A stretch of DNA of 37,117 nt from Candidatus Brennerbacteria bacterium RIFOXYC1_FULL_41_11 (lineage in GTDB: Bacteria; Patescibacteriota; Minisyncoccia; UBA6257; Brennerbacteraceae): the NCBI GenBank assembly GCA_001817215.1, contig MHHX01000006.1:383-37499 (forward strand). Reading direction: 5' to 3'. Under the pieces are notes generated by a model. The model had not been told where the DNA came from. It saw nothing but the letters and a program-made list of their open reading frames with translations, and did no database searches. Made by a program: the position numbers and the translations under genes. Within the stretch, counting starts at the first letter, position 1, and every line of letters begins with the position of its first letter. Positions 34,741-37,117 of this stretch are shown here, piece by piece.

Positions 34741-37116
34741 TTACTTTTCTAAACCAATTACGTATTTCTGACCGTTTATTTCTATCTCCTCTCTTACATT
34801 TTCTGGTGGTACCTGACGAACAAGTATTGTATTTGTAGATCCAGAAACTTCATACAACTCCATGAAAGATGGTTCATCTACAGAGTAGCGTCTTGCTTTT
34901 TCTTGCGGCAAGTACCCTTTTTCTTGCCTTTTTTCTTGAAGAATCCGAATATATTCACGAGCCAGGCCTGCATTCCTTAACTCTTCCGTAATTCTTGTAT
35001 CAAGTCCAACACCTTCTTCAAAAACAATGCCTTCGGAAAACTTTCTAACAGTTTCCACTTCTTTAACATTAAGTTCTTCGCAAAGAATTTGCTTGGCATC
35101 TTCCGAAATATTCATATTTAGCAGCTTCAATGCTTGCAGTGGTTGTCTGACTTTAATGCCGGCCTTGGCGCGCAAAGCAAGTCCTTGTTCGGCAATTTTT
35201 CTCACCCGTGTCATCTCTGAAATAATCTTTTCCGAGTCAGAAACAACTGGTAATTCCTGCCATAAACTTAAGTGAACACTCGATTCTTTTTTGTTTATCA
35301 ACTTGTTGTTAATGCTTTGCCAGATCTGTTCTGCTAAAAACGGCGTGAACGGCGCCATTAACTTTGCCAGTTCCAAAAGAATACCGGCAAAGAATTGAAG
35401 ATCTTTTTCAAACTGCTCTTGCGACTCTGGTTTTTGGAACCTCTTTCTGGAACGTCGCAAATACCACCGAGACAGATCATCAAAAAACTCTCTCAACAAT
35501 CTCGAGGCTTCAAAAATTTTGTATTCTGACAAATTCTTATCGACGCCAGATGAAATTACTTCCAGTCTCGACAAAATCCATTTATCAAGCAGATTCTGCG
35601 GTTCAAGATTTGATTTTTCTAGAGCGCCAGCCTCGCCAAGTCCGATGCGATTCAATTCGGGAGAATAAAGCTCGAAAAACTTCAGAACGTTCGAAACCGT
35701 CATTAATTCTTGTGAGAATACGGCCAGGTCTTTTTCCGAAAACTTTTTGTATTCTCCAGGCGAATTAACCGTATAAAAATACCATCGCAAAGAATCAGCT
35801 CCGTATTTTTCTATCATCTGCCAGGGGTCAACAATATTGCCTTTAGACTTTGACATTTTCTCACCATTTTTATCCAAAACATGGCCAACGCAGACAACGT
35901 TCAGATAAGACGGACCCAGATCAAGGGCTGTTGAGATCGCCAGTAGCGTATAAAACCAACCACGCGTCTGATCAATGGCTTCGGAAATGTAATCACCCGG
36001 GAATGGAAGTTTTTCTCTGATCAATTTTTGGTAATCAATCTTGGCCGGATCATCGCCTTGGTTCATCTGTTCAAACGGAAAATGAAACTGAGCCAAGGGC
36101 ATGGCACCGGAATCAAACCAAACATCAATCACTTCTTTGACTCGAAGCATCTTCGACCCCACCGCGTCTGACATGCCAGTCGCGTTTGACGCGGCGCATT
36201 CCGTGCATTTCAAAAAGATATCATCAACATATGGTCGATGAAGATCAATTTCGTTTTTCTCGTTATAGGGCAGATTTTTTGAAACAAACTCGCGCGACTC
36301 TGCCAAACCAAACTTTCTTGACCCAGGAACGCCATGATCATTATTATTAAGTCCAGACCACAGCGTTGAGAGCACGCCTTTGTGCGAAACCAAAGCGATT
36401 GTCTGCCCGAAATACTTTTTTTCCAGTTCTTTAAAAAGCTCAAAAGAACGATTGAGAACATCTTGAAAGCTCTCGCCACCTTCAGGCTTAAAACCAAACC
36501 AGTCACTACCTTTAAAAGAACTGTCATAGTCTTTAATCGGCTTACCGCTCAATATTCCGGCATCAACCTCTCTTAACCTCTTGTCATAGATTAATTCGGC
36601 TTCTGGAAAATTGCTCTTCAAAATTTCGGCGGTCTCTTTTGTTCTTGTTAAATCAGAAACAACAAAAACATCGATTTTCTCCGTAGCGATCTTTTGCGCC
36701 AGTCCAATAACTTGTTGTTTTCCGTTTTCGGTAAGATGGTTGGGAATTTTTTGATCACCGGAAAAATCAATTAAAAGATTGTCAATGATTGACTGTGACT
36801 CGCCGTGACGAATTAAAAGATATTTATTCTTTGAAAGAGCATGCTCGGAAAAATCAGTCAGTGAACCAACAACGAATTTATGATTGGAATCTTTTTCACA
36901 TTCCCAGACTGGCAAGGGCGTACCCCAATATCTGTCTCGCGATAAAGCCCAGTCTTTTAACTCTCGCAACCATTCGCCGAAACGGCCTTGCTGGAGATGT
37001 TCGGGTTCCCAGTGAATTTTTTTGTTATTTTCAATCAACTTCTGCTTGACCTTGTTCATCCGGATAAACCAAGAACTGTAAGCATAATAAAGCAAAGGAG
37101 TTTTGCAACGCCAGCA
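34741..37116 (-). CDS. ileS: isoleucine--tRNA ligase, 5' end beyond the window, with inserted histidine phosphatase domain
   Basis: Frame open to the window edge (CWRCKTPLLYYAYSSWFIRM); LSRDRYWGTPLPVW, EVIDVWFDSGAMPLAQ, KMSKSKGNIVDPW; inserted LLIRHGES...VSHKG domain. Confidence 0.95.
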   Translation of the reverse strand, partial: CWRCKTPLLYYAYSSWFIRMNKVKQKLIENNKKIHWEPEHLQQGRFGEWLRELKDWALSRDRYWGTPLPVWECEKDSNHKFVVGSLTDFSEHALSKNKYLLIRHGESQSIIDNLLIDFSGDQKIPNHLTENGKQQVIGLAQKIATEKIDVFVVSDLTRTKETAEILKSNFPEAELIYDKRLREVDAGILSGKPIKDYDSSFKGSDWFGFKPEGGESFQDVLNRSFELFKELEKKYFGQTIALVSHKGVLSTLWSGLNNNDHGVPGSRKFGLAESREFVSKNLPYNEKNEIDLHRPYVDDIFLKCTECAASNATGMSDAVGSKMLRVKEVIDVWFDSGAMPLAQFHFPFEQMNQGDDPAKIDYQKLIREKLPFPGDYISEAIDQTRGWFYTLLAISTALDLGPSYLNVVCVGHVLDKNGEKMSKSKGNIVDPWQMIEKYGADSLRWYFYTVNSPGEYKKFSEKDLAVFSQELMTVSNVLKFFELYSPELNRIGLGEAGALEKSNLEPQNLLDKWILSRLEVISSGVDKNLSEYKIFEASRLLREFFDDLSRWYLRRSRKRFQKPESQEQFEKDLQFFAGILLELAKLMAPFTPFLAEQIWQSINNKLINKKESSVHLSLWQELPVVSDSEKIISEMTRVRKIAEQGLALRAKAGIKVRQPLQALKLLNMNISEDAKQILCEELNVKEVETVRKFSEGIVFEEGVGLDTRITEELRNAGLAREYIRILQEKRQEKGYLPQEKARRYSVDEPSFMELYEVSGSTNTILVRQVPPENVREEIEINGQKYVIGLEK

Positions 37117-37117
37117 G

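Noticed and set aside
1-37117. CRISPR arrays, prophage or complete insertion sequences
   Set aside because: No regularly spaced direct repeats and no transposase, integrase or phage structural genes seen.
1-37117. Alternative genetic code (UGA as Gly)
   Set aside because: UGA appears as a normal stop at gene and leader-peptide ends, and conserved proteins read through with the standard code.

Overview
This 37-kb window comes from a compact bacterial genome that looks like the Candidate Phyla Radiation/Patescibacteria (probably Parcubacteria). That assignment is inferred from gene content and style, not from a marker tree. Identifiable genes are rplK-nusG-secE, ppa, an MGMT-like gene, gyrB, pheT-pheS, a lamin-tail-domain protein, leuS, a DHH phosphoesterase, tatD, a Doc/Fic toxin-antitoxin pair, metG, glyS, recO, gpmI, a short uvrC, RNase J, a SIS-domain isomerase, a peptide-binding protein, secG, trpS and a partial ileS. 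There are three tRNAs: fMet(CAT), Gly(GCC) and Leu(CAG). The strongest unexpected signal is ribosome-mediated attenuation at aminoacyl-tRNA synthetase genes. An unannotated Phe-rich leader peptide (MNKFFNFFFFIFRIASGR*) with mutually exclusive antiterminator/terminator helices lies upstream of pheST. An unannotated tandem-Trp leader peptide (MNSILKFWWRTIVKNLWQ*) with the same logic lies upstream of trpS. A possible, less classical version with a Leu-Leu leader ORF and a very large terminator abuts leuS. Other candidates are a complete histidine-phosphatase domain inserted in IleRS, a ~210-nt structured ncRNA, two tandem three-hairpin sRNAs, two look-alike transcription units with structured leaders and 3' regions, and several -10/N6/ATG leaderless promoters. 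All structures were read by eye; no folding or database search was run.
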